Below, one piece after another: positions 1-10,439 of a DNA stretch of 64,000 nt. The stretch covers positions 56,038 through 120,037 of the forward strand of contig NZ_NXMA01000005.1 of assembly GCF_005406215.1 (NCBI RefSeq), written 5' to 3'. This DNA is from Campylobacter aviculae (lineage in GTDB: Bacteria > Campylobacterota > Campylobacteria > Campylobacterales > Campylobacteraceae). The position numbers and the translations under genes are program-made. The stretch's first letter is position 1. Every line of letters starts with the position of its first letter. Below the pieces are notes generated by a model, which saw only the letters and a list, made by a program, of their open reading frames with translations, ran no database searches and was not told the origin of the DNA.

Positions 1-57
1 GGGCAAGAATAATAAAATAAATTAAAGAATATAAAGGAAAAACTAAAAACATTAAAT

Positions 58-153
58 ATGGAAAAACTAAAAAATATAAATGCCATAGAGGCTTATGATA
101 GTGAAAAAAAACACGTTTTAATTTATAAGAGTACCATTGTAAAGCACTTATAA
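58..153 (+). other. Possible 31-residue ORF or gene remnant at left edge
   Basis: The first 219 bases before the hydrolase gene hold no recognisable gene. One small plus-strand frame reads from an ATG at 58 to a TAA at 151-153, and the same frame is open back to a stop at 13-15. The bases around 34-80 contain a repeated phrase, so the frame reads KEKLKTLN then MEKLKNIN, and the product would be lysine-rich and probably helical. I do not recognise it. It may be a decayed remnant of a gene or chance, and it has only a weak AAGGA-like sequence well upstream. Convergent to the hydrolase gene. Confidence 0.2.
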
Positions 154-219
154 GATAAAAGGCTATGCAAAAATTGAAAAATAATGAGTTAATAAAATAA
201 AAAGAATTAATAAGCATTA

Positions 220-942
220 TCATCCTTTAATTTTTTCAGCGATAAAAGCAGCATGTTTTAAAAAGAAAAAATGATCTCCCTCTAAGGGATAAAATTCGCT
301 ATTTTTAATTAAATAATGCATTATTTCTCCGCTTTTTAAAGGAGTGGCTTTATCACTGATGCCCCAAAAAATACGAGTTTTTACTTTTATTTTAGAAAAA
401 CAAGCACTTAAGTCCTCATCCACTACATTTTTAAAAGTTTGATACATCAAAGGGCTTAAATTTGCACCATCTTGACTTGCAAAATAGCGATAAAATTTAC
501 CTAAACCAATTTTTTTAAAAAATTTAAATAGAATGATTTTAAAACGCACTTTTAAAGATTTTGGAGCAAGAATTCCGGAATTGGAGAGTAAGATTAATTT
601 TGAATTTTTAAATTCTAAAGCAAGCAAAGCAGCAATCTTACCTCCAAAAGAATGGCCTAAAAATATATCAATATCTATTTTTTTTTCTTTTAAAAATTCC
701 TTAATTATATTTACATAATCACTACTTTTTAAGGCTTTAGCCACGCTTGATTTTCCAAAGCCGGGCAAATCAAGATATAGATGACAAAAATCGTGCAATT
801 CTTTACTAAAAGCTTGTTTCATCAATTCTTTATCAGCTCCCCAGCCATGTAAAATAAGCAAAGTTGTTTTTTGATTATTGTTTATAATTTCGTAACTTAA
901 GTTATAAACATTATCTTTATAATTGATCTGTGTCATTGCCAT
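220..942 (-). CDS. Alpha/beta-hydrolase family protein
   Basis: A 240-residue cytoplasmic alpha/beta hydrolase of unknown substrate. The oxyanion region LHGWG lies near residue 31, the nucleophile elbow GHSFGG near residue 96, an acid-bearing strand RIFWGISD near 192, and the catalytic histidine probably in GDHFFF near 222. The start at 942 is preceded by AAAGG that overlaps the stop of the antitoxin-like gene, so the two are translationally linked. It is last in a leftward operon after ddl and the antitoxin-like gene. It resembles BioH/MhpC-type esterases, but the sequence does not settle the substrate; a role in biotin or lipid metabolism would be a guess. Confidence 0.85.
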   Translation of the reverse strand: MAMTQINYKDNVYNLSYEIINNNQKTTLLILHGWGADKELMKQAFSKELHDFCHLYLDLPGFGKSSVAKALKSSDYVNIIKEFLKEKKIDIDIFLGHSFGGKIAALLALEFKNSKLILLSNSGILAPKSLKVRFKIILFKFFKKIGLGKFYRYFASQDGANLSPLMYQTFKNVVDEDLSACFSKIKVKTRIFWGISDKATPLKSGEIMHYLIKNSEFYPLEGDHFFFLKHAAFIAEKIKG

Positions 943-943
943 T

Positions 944-1159
944 TTAGGCCTTTTGATTTTTGTAAATATTTTCTAAGAGCTGCATAGCGTTTTGCAAACG
1001 TTCGAATTCTACCATACTGAGCATCACAGCTTCGAATTTGTTATTTTTTAAAATTACAATTTTTCCACTCTCGCTTTTTTTAAGTTTTTCCATAATAGGA
1101 CTAAAATTACGAACCACTTCAGTAGCTGTATAAATTTCATCTTGTTTAAAAGAAAGCAT
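944..1159 (-). CDS. Phd/YefM-family antitoxin-like protein, no toxin partner
   Basis: A 71-residue protein of the Phd/YefM antitoxin fold. The N-terminal half has the typical pattern TATEVVRNFSPIMEKLKKS followed by a short beta-hairpin GKIVILKNNKFEAVMLSMVE, which in this family forms the DNA-binding dimer. The C-terminal tail (residues 53-71) is short and would be the toxin-wrapping segment. Family members repress their own operon. Neither neighbour (ddl upstream, an alpha/beta hydrolase downstream) looks like a RelE/ParE/Doc toxin, so it is either an orphan or a repressor recruited for this operon. A 14-bp perfect inverted repeat lies just upstream. Confidence 0.8.
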   Translation of the reverse strand: MLSFKQDEIYTATEVVRNFSPIMEKLKKSESGKIVILKNNKFEAVMLSMVEFERLQNAMQLLENIYKNQKA

Positions 1160-1170
1160 AAAGATTTTCC

Positions 1171-1206
1171 AAATACGTTAAATTTTATGTATAATTTAAC
1201 GTATTT
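1171..1206. promoter_or_regulatory. 14-bp perfect inverted repeat, probable operator
   Basis: Arms at 1171-1184 (AAATACGTTAAATT) and 1193-1206 are exact reverse complements around an 8-base centre. The element fills the gap between the ddl stop and the antitoxin-like start. Read on the minus strand the centre contains a TATACA/TAAAAT-like -10, so a bound protein would block a promoter here. Autorepression through palindromes is usual for Phd/YefM proteins; the alternative is a ddl terminator, but no U-tract follows. Confidence 0.55.
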
Positions 1207-1218
1207 TGACTTAAAAGT

Positions 1219-2259
1219 TTATAATTTACCCTTTTGTCCATTTATTGAATGAAGAAAATTATAATTTATTTTAATTTTGTTTTCGTTTTTAACATTTTTA
1301 GCGAGTTTTTTTAAAATAGTGTTAAAGTCTTTAAAAAGATAGTTAGCCAATGATCCAGGGTTTGGATTGATTTCATTAAGATATACTTCATCATTTAAAA
1401 TAAAAAAATCACATCGTATTAAAGCCCCTTTAAATAAAGGGTTATAGATTTTTTTAAAATTGTCTTTAAGTTTCGTTTTTAACGTATCGTTTAGATCGGC
1501 TTCAATGAGTTCATTATTTCCGGAAAAACTAAGATATTTTTGATCAAAATCTAGAAATTCTTTTTTCTTCGGTTCTTCGATAGTGGAAAAAATAAACTCA
1601 TCTCCAATCATACAGCCAGCAAGATTGTACTCTTTAATGCCGCTTTTAAATTCTTCTATAACGATATCTGTATCAAATTCAAAGGCCACGTCTTTAGCGT
1701 ATTCAAATTCTTTTTCATTTTTTACTATACTTATGCCTATACTACTGCCTAATCTTGAAGGTTTTAAAATGCAAGGAAAATTTGGGATAAAATTGTCATT
1801 ACAATTTTTTCTAAGCATAGAATAATCAAGAGTTTTAATACCTACATTTTTTGCATAAAGTTTGGTAAATTCTTTGTTAAAAGATAATACACTCGCTTCA
1901 AGTCTTGGACCTATAAAATTAATGTCAAAAAATTCCATCAAAGAAGCTATTTTTCCATCTTCTCCGTCTCTGCCATGGATAAGATTAATCACACAATCTA
2001 TATCAATCTTGCTTTCGCCGATAAAATTTTTAACATAAAACCCTTTGTGCTTTAAAATTAATTCTTTTTGTTTTTTATAAGCTTGTGTGCTGAAAGTTTT
2101 TGAATTCATTTCTTCGCTAGGAATGAGATAAAATTTTCTTTCTTCATCACAAAATATAAATACTAGATTTGTTTTAAGTATTTTTTTTAAAACTACAGCA
2201 CTGACTATACTGATTTCGTGTTCATAAGAATTTCCTCCAAAAAGTATTGCGAAATTCAT
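1219..2259 (-). CDS. ddl: D-alanine--D-alanine ligase
   Basis: Joins two D-alanines with ATP to make the dipeptide for peptidoglycan precursors in the cytosol. The 346-residue length fits the family. The N-terminal [10 protein letters not shown] (near 8-17) is the D-Ala-D-Ala ligase signature, the ATP-grasp region [15 protein letters not shown] is near 167, and the Mg-binding EINPNPGS is near 307. I placed the start at the ATG at 2259, with GGAG nine bases upstream, rather than at a TTG one codon earlier. It follows ruvA closely (12-base gap) in the leftward operon. Product assignment is secure. Confidence 0.95.
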   Translation of the reverse strand: MNFAILFGGNSYEHEISIVSAVVLKKILKTNLVFIFCDEERKFYLIPSEEMNSKTFSTQAYKKQKELILKHKGFYVKNFIGESKIDIDCVINLIHGRDGEDGKIASLMEFFDINFIGPRLEASVLSFNKEFTKLYAKNVGIKTLDYSMLRKNCNDNFIPNFPCILKPSRLGSSIGISIVKNEKEFEYAKDVAFEFDTDIVIEEFKSGIKEYNLAGCMIGDEFIFSTIEEPKKKEFLDFDQKYLSFSGNNELIEADLNDTLKTKLKDNFKKIYNPLFKGALIRCDFFILNDEVYLNEINPNPGSLANYLFKDFNTILKKLAKNVKNENKIKINYNFLHSINGQKGKL

Positions 2260-2271
2260 CAATTTTTCTCC

Positions 2272-2823
2272 TTATACTAATTTTTTAAGCGCTTCTTTTA
2301 CAAGCTCACTAGTATTTGACGCTGTACAACTATGTAGAATATTTAAAATTTTATCCTGTTTAAAACCTAAGGAAAGTAGTGCTGCGAGTGCCTCGCTTTT
2401 TTCATTGCTTATATTATCAAGACTTTTTTTATGATCGCTTAATTCTATTATAATTCTTTTTGCGGTTTTTGCCCCAATCCCTGGAACTTTTTTCAAAGAA
2501 CTTTCATCACTTAAATTTAAAGCTTGATAAAAAGAATTGACATCCAAGCTCGAACATACTGCCATAGCAGTGGTTGCACCTATGCCATTTACCTTTAAAA
2601 GCATTTCGAACATTTTTTGTTCATTTTTATCTAAAAAACCATAAAATTTATTGGAGTCTTCTTTGATAATTTGTGTGATCAAAAGCTCACATTTTTCATT
2701 GATTTGAAGTTTGGTTGAACAAAAAAGCGATATAAAAATTCCATAACTTATGCCGCTAGTGCATTTTACAACAATAAAGGTAGGTTCTTTTTGAGTGATT
2801 ATTCCTTCGATGGCGACAACCAT
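2272..2823 (-). CDS. ruvA: Holliday junction DNA helicase subunit RuvA
   Basis: RuvA binds the four-way junction and loads the RuvB motor during recombination repair. The 183-residue product has the N-terminal OB-fold beginning [10 protein letters not shown], the tandem helix-hairpin-helix region ([14 protein letters not shown] near 92 and [18 protein letters not shown] near 111) and a C-terminal RuvB-contacting three-helix domain (residues about 138-183). The ATG at 2823 has AAAGGA upstream. Its first 25 bases overlap the end of the DUF342 gene, so the two are co-translated. ruvB and ruvC are not in the window, as is usual in Campylobacter. Confidence 0.95.
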   Translation of the reverse strand: MVVAIEGIITQKEPTFIVVKCTSGISYGIFISLFCSTKLQINEKCELLITQIIKEDSNKFYGFLDKNEQKMFEMLLKVNGIGATTAMAVCSSLDVNSFYQALNLSDESSLKKVPGIGAKTAKRIIIELSDHKKSLDNISNEKSEALAALLSLGFKQDKILNILHSCTASNTSELVKEALKKLV

Positions 2824-4661
2824 TCTATGTCCTTTTGATCGTAATCTAGTTTTTTGCGAATTTCTATTAATTCTTGGTTGTTTTCTACTCTTTTTTCAAG
2901 TCCTATAAATTTTGCACTTTCATTGGTAAAAGAAGAATAGAAAATATCTTTTTTTGGTTCTATGAGTGAAAATCTAATTTCATTCATTTCGCTCCATTTT
3001 CCATTTTTATTAATAAATTTTGCATCAAATAATGTTTTTTCAAGCACCAATAGTTCCGAGTGTAACTTCTTCTTAAGTTCTAAAACTTCTTTTTCTTCGT
3101 TTTGCAGTTTATTAAATTCATTATTCTGTAAAGAAAATTCTTTTAAAATTTTTTCATATTGAGGAGGTATATTTTTACCTTGATTTTTTAGTTCTGCAAC
3201 TTTTTTTTCTATATTTAAGACCCCATTTTTGCTTGATGAAATAAAATGTTTTAATTTGCTAATTTTGTGATTTAGTGTAGATATTCTTTCTTTAATTTGC
3301 AAAAATTCTTTATCATAATCTTTGTCTAGTGTTTTAACTTTTATATTAAATTTATTATTTTGACCTTTCATATATTCAACAACAGCGCAATCGTAAAATA
3401 CACAAGTATTATTATTTTCCAAATTTTCTATGTAAATTTTATCTGCTTGTATTGTACCGCCTAAGCTTTTTTTGATTTTTACTTCTTTAGCCTTAATTGT
3501 TCCGCCTTCGAGTAAATCTACACTCAATTTTTCACCCTCTGCAAATCCCCTATGAGTTTTAATATAACCTTCTTTTGCATAAATTTGGGCTTTGGAGTGG
3601 GTTATACCCTCGATTTTCATTTTTGTTGCTTTTAAATGAGTATTACTACCTACATTTCCAGCTATATTGAGTTCTTCGCACTCTATTCCAACACCTGAAT
3701 TAACGGCATCTTGCATATCTGAAACAAATTTAATATCAATTTTAATATCCTTATCAAGTCCAGCGCGTATGATACCTATATTTTTAAAATCAACCCCTCT
3801 AAATTCAAGAAAATTACCAATATCAAAACGATCTCCATCTTGAATCACAAAACCTTTTTTTAAAGCAATATAATCTGTAAAATTTTCTTGATCTACAGCT
3901 TTAAATGCCGGAGAGCAAGTAAATTGGACCTTATTTTCATTAGCACTTAAAACTTTTAAAGTATGTAAATTGAGATTTTTTCCTTCTTTTCCTTGTTTAA
4001 ATTTGGCATGTCTTAATACGACTTCATTTTCATCTACGGCTATAATACCCGATCTTTTTTCATCGGTAGTATAATTTGTTGTTTTTTCTTTATAGAGTAA
4101 AATTAATTTTTCATCTTGACTTTGTTCAGGATCGATTCCTTTTGTTACAACAAGTTGTATGGTCTTATTTAAGGGATTTTTTTTATGCTGGTTGCAAATA
4201 GCAATGAGCTCTTTTTTAAAATCAAATATACGAATTCCTATTAAAAATTTAAGTTTAAGCATTTTTTTGTAGATATTTTGCAAAAGCTCTAAGGCTAATT
4301 TTTCGTGATATTCCAAAATGCTAAAATCAATTTGTGCGACAATTTTTGTAAGGTTTTTATTAGCTACGAGTTTTATTGCTTTAGAGAAATTATCTTGATT
4401 TGTGTTATTGTGAAAAATTTCTATTTTATATTCTTGTTTAATTTGCAGATCATTTCTTAAAAATACTTCATCTTTTTCAAAAAAATTTAAATCTTTTTCA
4501 GAAATTTTCTCCCATTTGTTATCACTAAAACAATATTGAGTTGAAAAAGCTAAGAGGTTAAAATCAAGCTCGTTTGAATTAATACTAGTCCTTGAAGAAA
4601 CCTCTAACAATTCTTGAGTTGGATTTTCAGTATAGGAAATTATTTTTTCATCTAATGTCAA
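2799..4661 (-). CDS. FapA/DUF342 family protein
   Basis: A 620-residue soluble protein of the FapA (DUF342, flagellar assembly protein A-like) family. An N-terminal region (1-190) is followed by the conserved block with [13 protein letters not shown] near 208 and [14 protein letters not shown] near 277, then a right-handed beta-helix-like stretch rich in alternating hydrophobics (about 300-420, phrases such as [15 protein letters not shown]). A long coiled coil with heptads of E, K, L and N follows (about 440-555). The biochemical role of the family is not established; polymer-forming or cell-surface roles have been proposed. It is first in the leftward operon and divergent from murJ. Confidence 0.7.
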   Translation of the reverse strand: MTLDEKIISYTENPTQELLEVSSRTSINSNELDFNLLAFSTQYCFSDNKWEKISEKDLNFFEKDEVFLRNDLQIKQEYKIEIFHNNTNQDNFSKAIKLVANKNLTKIVAQIDFSILEYHEKLALELLQNIYKKMLKLKFLIGIRIFDFKKELIAICNQHKKNPLNKTIQLVVTKGIDPEQSQDEKLILLYKEKTTNYTTDEKRSGIIAVDENEVVLRHAKFKQGKEGKNLNLHTLKVLSANENKVQFTCSPAFKAVDQENFTDYIALKKGFVIQDGDRFDIGNFLEFRGVDFKNIGIIRAGLDKDIKIDIKFVSDMQDAVNSGVGIECEELNIAGNVGSNTHLKATKMKIEGITHSKAQIYAKEGYIKTHRGFAEGEKLSVDLLEGGTIKAKEVKIKKSLGGTIQADKIYIENLENNNTCVFYDCAVVEYMKGQNNKFNIKVKTLDKDYDKEFLQIKERISTLNHKISKLKHFISSSKNGVLNIEKKVAELKNQGKNIPPQYEKILKEFSLQNNEFNKLQNEEKEVLELKKKLHSELLVLEKTLFDAKFINKNGKWSEMNEIRFSLIEPKKDIFYSSFTNESAKFIGLEKRVENNQELIEIRKKLDYDQKDIEWLSPSKE

Positions 4662-4738
4662 GTTTTTCCTTTAAAATTTTAATCTTTAAAAAGTAAATTA
4701 TAGTCAATTTTTAATCAATTTTAGTTAAAATAAACTTC

Positions 4739-4744
4739 TATAAT
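4739..4744 (+). promoter_or_regulatory. TATAAT -10 box for the murJ operon
   Basis: A perfect TATAAT in the 106-base divergent gap between the DUF342 gene and murJ. There is no clear -35 but the upstream sequence is T-rich, as usual for Campylobacter sigma-70 promoters. Predicted start near 4751 gives a leader of about 17 bases. Confidence 0.6.
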
Positions 4745-4767
4745 TTGAAAAATTGCAAAAATTTACA

Positions 4768-6219
4768 ATGAAAAATTTAGTATTTAAAAATTTTATTATC
4801 AATGCTTTAGGAATTTTATGTTCTCGCGTTTTAGGTTTAGCTAGGGATATTTTAATCGCTCTTTTTTTAGGTGCTGGACTTTATAGCGATATTTTTTTTG
4901 TGGCTTTAAAAATGCCCGCTTTTTTTAGAAGAATTTTTGCAGAAGGGGCTTTTGGGCAAAGTTTTTTGCCTAATTTTGTAAAGGCAAGAAAAAAGGGAGC
5001 ATTTTGTATCAATGTAATGATGCAATTTAGTTTAATTGTATTATTATTTTGCCTTTTGGTGAGTTTTTTTTCTTCTTTTTTTACTAAAATTTTTGCTTTT
5101 GGTTTCAATCAAGAAACTATAAACATCGCCTCTCCTTTAGTGGCGATTAATTTTTGGTATTTATTTTTTATTTTTTTAGTTACTTTTTTTGGTGCAATTT
5201 TAAATTATAAGCAAAAATTTTTTATCACTTCATTTAGCGCTGCTTTATTTAATCTAAGTATAGTGATTGCTGCATTTTTTGTTGATAAAAATGAACCTTT
5301 AAAAACGCTTTATTATTTTTCTTATGCAACGGTTTTAAGTGGTGTAGCACAATTGATTTTGCATTTAATTATCTTAAAAAATAATCCCGTTATTAAAGCA
5401 ATGATATTAAGCATAAGGTTAAAAAAAGCTAAAACAAAAATGAAATCATTTTATGGAAATTTTTTTCATGGAGTTTTAGGTTCTTCCGCAACTCAAATCA
5501 GCTCTCTTTTGGATACTACAATAGCGAGTTTTTTAATCAGCGGAAGTATTTCTTATTTGTATTATGCTAATCGGGTTTTTCAACTTCCTTTAGCACTTTT
5601 TGCCATAGCCTTAACTCAAGTTTCTTTTCCTAAAATTTTAAAGCATTTAAAAAGTAACCAAGAAAATTTAGCTTTAAAATTCATGCAAAGAGCGATGATA
5701 TTTTTAAGTATTTTATTGCTTGTTTCAAGTATTGTAGGTTCTGTTTATTCTTTAGAAATTTGTCAGCTTTTGTTTCAAAGAGGAAATTTTACCCATTCAG
5801 ATAGCATTGCAACCGCTTATGTTTTAATAGCTTATCTCATAGGACTTCTTCCATTTGGTTTGCAAAAGCTTCTTTCATTATGGCTTTATGCTAAATTCAA
5901 ACAAAAAACTGCAGCTTTTATAGCTTTTAAGGCTTTATTTATAAGTCTTTTATGTTCGATTGCTTTTATATATTTTATTCAAGATGAAAATTTAAAAGTT
6001 ATAGGGGTAGCTTTTTCGAGTTCTTTAAGTGCTTTTTATTTGCTTGGAGCTAATATTAAAGAATTTGGTTTTAAGAAATTTTTTGGTTTAATATCATTTA
6101 AATTTTGCTTTTTAATTATAATTGCTTTAATAATTTTTACCGCAATACTTTATTTAACAAAGCCTTATATTTTAAATATGTTTATTTGGATTTATATGGG
6201 ATTTAAGGGGATAATTTGA
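4768..6219 (+). CDS. murJ: Lipid II flippase MurJ (MviN)
   Basis: Polytopic inner-membrane flippase that exposes lipid II to the periplasm for peptidoglycan synthesis. The 483-residue protein has the usual 14 or so hydrophobic segments. Its N-terminus shows the MurJ hallmark arginines SRVLGLARD near residue 19 and the [20 protein letters not shown] block near 45, both seen in MviN proteins. I start at the ATG at 4768 because the preceding in-frame TTG at 4753 has no better ribosome site and MurJ homologues begin near this position. The stop overlaps the cysS start (TGATG), so it heads a long rightward operon. Confidence 0.93.
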   Translation: MKNLVFKNFIINALGILCSRVLGLARDILIALFLGAGLYSDIFFVALKMPAFFRRIFAEGAFGQSFLPNFVKARKKGAFCINVMMQFSLIVLLFCLLVSFFSSFFTKIFAFGFNQETINIASPLVAINFWYLFFIFLVTFFGAILNYKQKFFITSFSAALFNLSIVIAAFFVDKNEPLKTLYYFSYATVLSGVAQLILHLIILKNNPVIKAMILSIRLKKAKTKMKSFYGNFFHGVLGSSATQISSLLDTTIASFLISGSISYLYYANRVFQLPLALFAIALTQVSFPKILKHLKSNQENLALKFMQRAMIFLSILLLVSSIVGSVYSLEICQLLFQRGNFTHSDSIATAYVLIAYLIGLLPFGLQKLLSLWLYAKFKQKTAAFIAFKALFISLLCSIAFIYFIQDENLKVIGVAFSSSLSAFYLLGANIKEFGFKKFFGLISFKFCFLIIIALIIFTAILYLTKPYILNMFIWIYMGFKGII

Positions 6220-7607
6220 TGAAATTAATGGATAGTGTTAAAAAAGAAAAAATTCATTTAGATCAAAAAAAAATCAATATTTATTTATGCGGTCCTACTG
6301 TTTATGATGATGCGCATTTAGGGCATGCTAGAAGTAGTGTTTGCTTTGATTTGTTACGTAGGGTTTTAATCGCACAAGGTTGTGAAGTCAATTTTGTTCG
6401 AAATTATACAGACATTGATGATAAAATTTTAAAGAAAGTATCCGAAAGTGGGAAAAGTATCGAGGAATTAACGGGATTTTATATACAAAGCTACGAAGAG
6501 GATATGAAAAGATTAAATGTCTTAGATCCTAATTTAAAGCCTAGGGCGACTCATTTTATCGAGGAAATGATTGATTTGATTTCAAGATTAGAAGAAAAAG
6601 GTTTTGTTTATGCTTTAGAGGATGGTTTGTATTTTGATACAAGCAAAGATAAAGATTATCTAAGTCTTTCTAAACGTGGTTTAGATGAAAATATTTCCCG
6701 TCTTAGTAATAATATCAAGAAAAAAAATGAAAGTGATTTTGTCCTTTGGAAATTCGATGAAAATTTTTATGAAAGCAAATTTGGTAAAGGTCGTCCAGGT
6801 TGGCACACAGAATGTGTGGCTATGATTGATTCTATTTTTAAAGATACGCTTGATATTCATGCGGGTGGGATTGATTTGCTTTTTCCTCATCATGAAAATG
6901 AATCCGCGCAATGTCGCTGTGGCTGTGAAAGATCTTTAGCAAAAATATGGCTTCACAATGGCTTTGTTAAAATCAATGATGAAAAAATGAGCAAAAGTCT
7001 TAATAATAGCTTTTTTTTAAAAGATGCACTTAAGAATTTTATGGGAGAAGTGTTAAGATTTTATCTTTTAAATTCACATTATAGGGTGCATTTTAATTAT
7101 TCTTTAGAAGATTTATATGCTGCTAAAAAACGTCTTGATAAGTTTTATCGTCTTAAAAAAAGGCTAGATATAGGCGATATTTTGGATTTTGACATTTTAA
7201 AAAATATAGAGATAAAAAGCGAAATTTCTAAGCAAGTTTTAGAAATTTTAAGCGATGATTTAAATATTTCTAAAGCTTTAGCTTGCTTAGATGATTTTAT
7301 TAATAACGCTAATTTACAATTAGACAAAGAAAATAAAAATAAGATTTTAAAACAAAACATTAAAGATTCTTTGGGTGAATTAGCTAAAATTTTTGGTTTT
7401 GGTTTTATGGATACAAAGAAATATTTTCAGTGGGGTGTGAGCGAGGATAAAAAGGCTTTTATTGAAAATGAAATTTCAAAAAGAAATGAAGCAAAAAAAG
7501 AAAAAGATTTTAAAAAAGCTGATGAGATAAGAGAGGCTTTAGCTAACGAAGGTATCCTTTTGCAAGATACACCAAATGGAACAATTTGGGAGTATGAAAA
7601 TGCATAA
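6219..7607 (+). CDS. cysS: Cysteinyl-tRNA synthetase
   Basis: Charges tRNA-Cys. The 462-residue class I enzyme has the HIGH-type motif in [10 protein letters not shown] near 32, zinc-binding cysteines (CGPTVYD near 22, CRCGCERS near 231 with the HHENE histidines), and KMSKS near 262, followed by an alpha-helical anticodon-binding domain. The ATG at 6219 overlaps the murJ stop and sits after AAGGGG, so I prefer it to the TTG one codon upstream. The msbA-type gene starts within its last codons. Confidence 0.96.
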   Translation: MKLMDSVKKEKIHLDQKKINIYLCGPTVYDDAHLGHARSSVCFDLLRRVLIAQGCEVNFVRNYTDIDDKILKKVSESGKSIEELTGFYIQSYEEDMKRLNVLDPNLKPRATHFIEEMIDLISRLEEKGFVYALEDGLYFDTSKDKDYLSLSKRGLDENISRLSNNIKKKNESDFVLWKFDENFYESKFGKGRPGWHTECVAMIDSIFKDTLDIHAGGIDLLFPHHENESAQCRCGCERSLAKIWLHNGFVKINDEKMSKSLNNSFFLKDALKNFMGEVLRFYLLNSHYRVHFNYSLEDLYAAKKRLDKFYRLKKRLDIGDILDFDILKNIEIKSEISKQVLEILSDDLNISKALACLDDFINNANLQLDKENKNKILKQNIKDSLGELAKIFGFGFMDTKKYFQWGVSEDKKAFIENEISKRNEAKKEKDFKKADEIREALANEGILLQDTPNGTIWEYENA

Positions 7608-9336
7608 AGAAATGACCTTAAAGGATGTTTTAATCCGTTTTAAGCCTTTTTATAAAAAATATTGGAAGCAATTTTTTATTGTCGGCATTGGCATACTTTT
7701 GACAAGTGGCGGTACTTCAGCAACTGCCTATATGATAAAGCCTATTTTAGATCAAATTTTTATAGAAAAAAAAGAGACAATGCTTTATTTTGTTCCTTTT
7801 TTATTTGTTTTGGTTTATTTTCTTAAAAATGCAGGTTCTTATTTGCAAACTTACTATATCTCTTATATTGGTACAGATATGTTAAGAGTTTTGCGTTCTA
7901 AGGTTTTAAAAAATATTTTGCGTTTGGATATGGATTTTTTTAAGCAACATAGAAGCGGTGAGCTAATAAGTCGTTGTACCAACGACATAGGTGCTTTACA
8001 AAGCATTGTTTCTAATATTATTCCAGATTTCTTAACTCAATTAATTACCGCCATAGGACTTTTAGGTGTGGTTGTGATCCAAAGTCCAAAATTAGCTTTT
8101 TTTGCTTTAATTGTTTTACCGATTGCTATTATTCCTTTATTTTATCTTGTTAAAAAACTCAAACTTTATGCAAGAAATATTCAAGAAAAAAACTCTGATC
8201 TTTTATCTCGTTTGGGAGAAATCTTTTCAAATATAGAATTAGTAAAAGCCAATAATGCACAAAATAAAGAGAAGGAAAAATTCGATAAAGAAAATGAATC
8301 TTTTTGCAAGGTTATTTTAAAAAGTGCAAGAATTGGATCTTTGACAAGTCCTATGATGGAAATTATAGGATCTATTGGGGTTGCTGTTGTTATCATAGTT
8401 GGTGGCCATGAGGTGATTAGAGGAAATATGAGTGTTGGAAGCTTTTTTTCTTTTATTTCAGCGCTTTTTTGGGCTTATACACCTATAAAAAGACTTTCGA
8501 GCTTATATGGGAGTATTCAAGGAGCTGTAGCAGCTAGTGAACGAACTTTTTATTTGTTGGATTTAGAACCTAAAATCAAAGGCGGGGATAAAAAGTTAAA
8601 AAATATAGAAAATATAAAATTTGAAAAAGTGAAATTTGCATACGACAATTCTCCTAGAAATGTTTTAAATGGTATTGATTTTAACTTCAGTAAAGGAGAA
8701 ATACTTGCACTTGTGGGCACAAGTGGTGGTGGAAAATCTTCTATCATTAATCTTTTGATGTATTTTTATGAAAAAAAAGAGGGTGAAATTTTATTCAATG
8801 ATTTAGACATCAGTCATTTTAATATTGAAAGCTTAAGAGATAAAATCGGGCTTGTAACTCAAAATATTTATCTTTTTAATGATAGTTTTGCCGAGAATGT
8901 AGCCTATAGCGAAAATTTAGATGAAAAAAGAGTGGTTGAAGCCTTAAAACTTGCCAATGCTTATGAATTTGTAGAATCAATGGGCGGAATTTATGCTGAA
9001 ATAAAAGAGCATGGAAAAAATTTAAGCGGAGGGCAAAAACAACGTATCGCTATCGCTAGAGCTTTGTATAAAAATCCTGATTTATTAATTTTTGATGAAG
9101 CAACATCGGCACTTGATAATGAAAGCGAAAGAGCCGTAATGCAAACCATAGAAAATCTTAAAAAAGAAAGATTAATCTTAATGATTGCACATCGATTAAG
9201 CACAGTTGAAAATGCTGATAAAATCGTCATTATTGATCAGGGAAAAGTTTTAGCCATCGGAAAAGACGAAGAACTTTTAAAAACTTGCGAGCTTTATCGT
9301 AAATTTAAAAATAAAGAAAAGGAAATGAAAGCTTAA
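7600..9336 (+). CDS. msbA: MsbA-type lipid A/lipid ABC exporter
   Basis: A half-size ABC exporter of 578 residues that probably flips lipid A-core from the inner to the outer leaflet of the cytoplasmic membrane. Six membrane segments (about 15-310) precede an ATPase domain with Walker [10 protein letters not shown] near 372, signature LSGGQKQR near 478 and Walker [13 protein letters not shown] near 497, then the switch histidine in AHRLST. The ATG at 7600 has GGGAG seven bases upstream and overlaps the end of cysS by 8 bases; longer forms starting at 7576 or 7594 lack a ribosome site. Assignment to MsbA rather than another lipid exporter rests on neighbourhood and size. Confidence 0.88.
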   Translation: MHKEMTLKDVLIRFKPFYKKYWKQFFIVGIGILLTSGGTSATAYMIKPILDQIFIEKKETMLYFVPFLFVLVYFLKNAGSYLQTYYISYIGTDMLRVLRSKVLKNILRLDMDFFKQHRSGELISRCTNDIGALQSIVSNIIPDFLTQLITAIGLLGVVVIQSPKLAFFALIVLPIAIIPLFYLVKKLKLYARNIQEKNSDLLSRLGEIFSNIELVKANNAQNKEKEKFDKENESFCKVILKSARIGSLTSPMMEIIGSIGVAVVIIVGGHEVIRGNMSVGSFFSFISALFWAYTPIKRLSSLYGSIQGAVAASERTFYLLDLEPKIKGGDKKLKNIENIKFEKVKFAYDNSPRNVLNGIDFNFSKGEILALVGTSGGGKSSIINLLMYFYEKKEGEILFNDLDISHFNIESLRDKIGLVTQNIYLFNDSFAENVAYSENLDEKRVVEALKLANAYEFVESMGGIYAEIKEHGKNLSGGQKQRIAIARALYKNPDLLIFDEATSALDNESERAVMQTIENLKKERLILMIAHRLSTVENADKIVIIDQGKVLAIGKDEELLKTCELYRKFKNKEKEMKA

Positions 9337-9389
9337 CTTTATTTAATTTGGTTAAAATTTATATTTATATTTTCTCAAGGAAAAAAGAA

Positions 9390-10439
9390 ATGTATGAACA
9401 AATAAAGCCTTTGCTTTTTAAACTTGAACCGGAGTCTGCTCATTATTTAGTAGAACACTCTTTAAGGGGTCTTAGTGCTATTTTTCCAAGTGCGTTGGGT
9501 TTGATGGCTAAAAAATTTGTCATCAATGATGCAAGCTTGAAACAAAATTTATTAGGACTTGATTTTAATTCTCCAGTAGGTATAGCAGGTGGTTTTGATA
9601 AAAATGGAACTATGGTTAAGCCTTTAAGTGCTTTGGGTTTTGGCTTTTTAGAATACGGAACTTTTACTCCTAGGCCACAAGAAGGAAACGAAAAACCAAG
9701 AGTATTTCGCTTAGTAAAACAAGAAAGCATACAAAATGCTATGGGTTTTAACAATAAAGGTTCTTATGAAGTTCGTTCACATGTCTCAAAAGTTTATCCT
9801 TTTGTTTTACCCTTAGGTGCAAACATAGGCAAGAATAAAGATAGTGAAAACGCCTTGGAGGATTATTTTATTTTACTAAGAGAATTTAAAGATTTATGCG
9901 ATTATTTTACTATCAATGTTTCTTCTCCAAATACTAAAAATTTAAGAGCCTTGCAAAATGATGAGTTTTTAACTAGTTTGCTGATTGAAGCAAAACAAAT
10001 CACATCAAAACCTATTTTCATAAAGATAGCACCTGATTTAGAGATCCCTATAGCCATCGCTCTTTGTCAGCAAGCTATAGAAAAAGGTGCGGATGGTTTT
10101 ATAATTGCTAATACAAGCACTGATTATTCCTTGATTGATAATGGAAGGACTTTCGGAGGAATTAGCGGCAAATTAATACAAGAAAAAAATAGCTTTTTCT
10201 TTAAAGAATTAGCTAAAGAACTTTTTTCGCATACTCTTTTAATTTCTTGTGGGGGTATTGATAGCGGAAAAGAAGCGTATGAACGTATAAAAAATGGGGC
10301 TAATTTGATTCAAATTTATACTGCTTTAATCTTTAAAGGTCCAAGTATAGTGAAAAATATCAATGAAGAATTGATTTCTTTATTAAGACAAGATGGATTT
10401 ATGCATATTAGCGAAGCCGTAGGAGTTAATCTTAAATGA
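9390..10439 (+). CDS. pyrD: Dihydroorotate dehydrogenase (quinone), class 2
   Basis: Membrane-associated FMN enzyme that oxidises dihydroorotate to orotate with quinone, step four of pyrimidine synthesis. The 349-residue length and N-terminal helical extension (MYEQIKPLLFKLEPESAH) mark class 2. The FMN/substrate region has GIAGGFDKNG near 66, IQNAMGFNNKG near 114, and the catalytic serine lies in INVSSPNTKNLR near 176. Start at 9390 chosen for AAGGA upstream and the family N-terminus; an upstream in-frame codon at 9348 adds 14 unlikely residues. The stop overlaps the protease start (ATGA). Confidence 0.95.
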   Translation: MYEQIKPLLFKLEPESAHYLVEHSLRGLSAIFPSALGLMAKKFVINDASLKQNLLGLDFNSPVGIAGGFDKNGTMVKPLSALGFGFLEYGTFTPRPQEGNEKPRVFRLVKQESIQNAMGFNNKGSYEVRSHVSKVYPFVLPLGANIGKNKDSENALEDYFILLREFKDLCDYFTINVSSPNTKNLRALQNDEFLTSLLIEAKQITSKPIFIKIAPDLEIPIAIALCQQAIEKGADGFIIANTSTDYSLIDNGRTFGGISGKLIQEKNSFFFKELAKELFSHTLLISCGGIDSGKEAYERIKNGANLIQIYTALIFKGPSIVKNINEELISLLRQDGFMHISEAVGVNLK

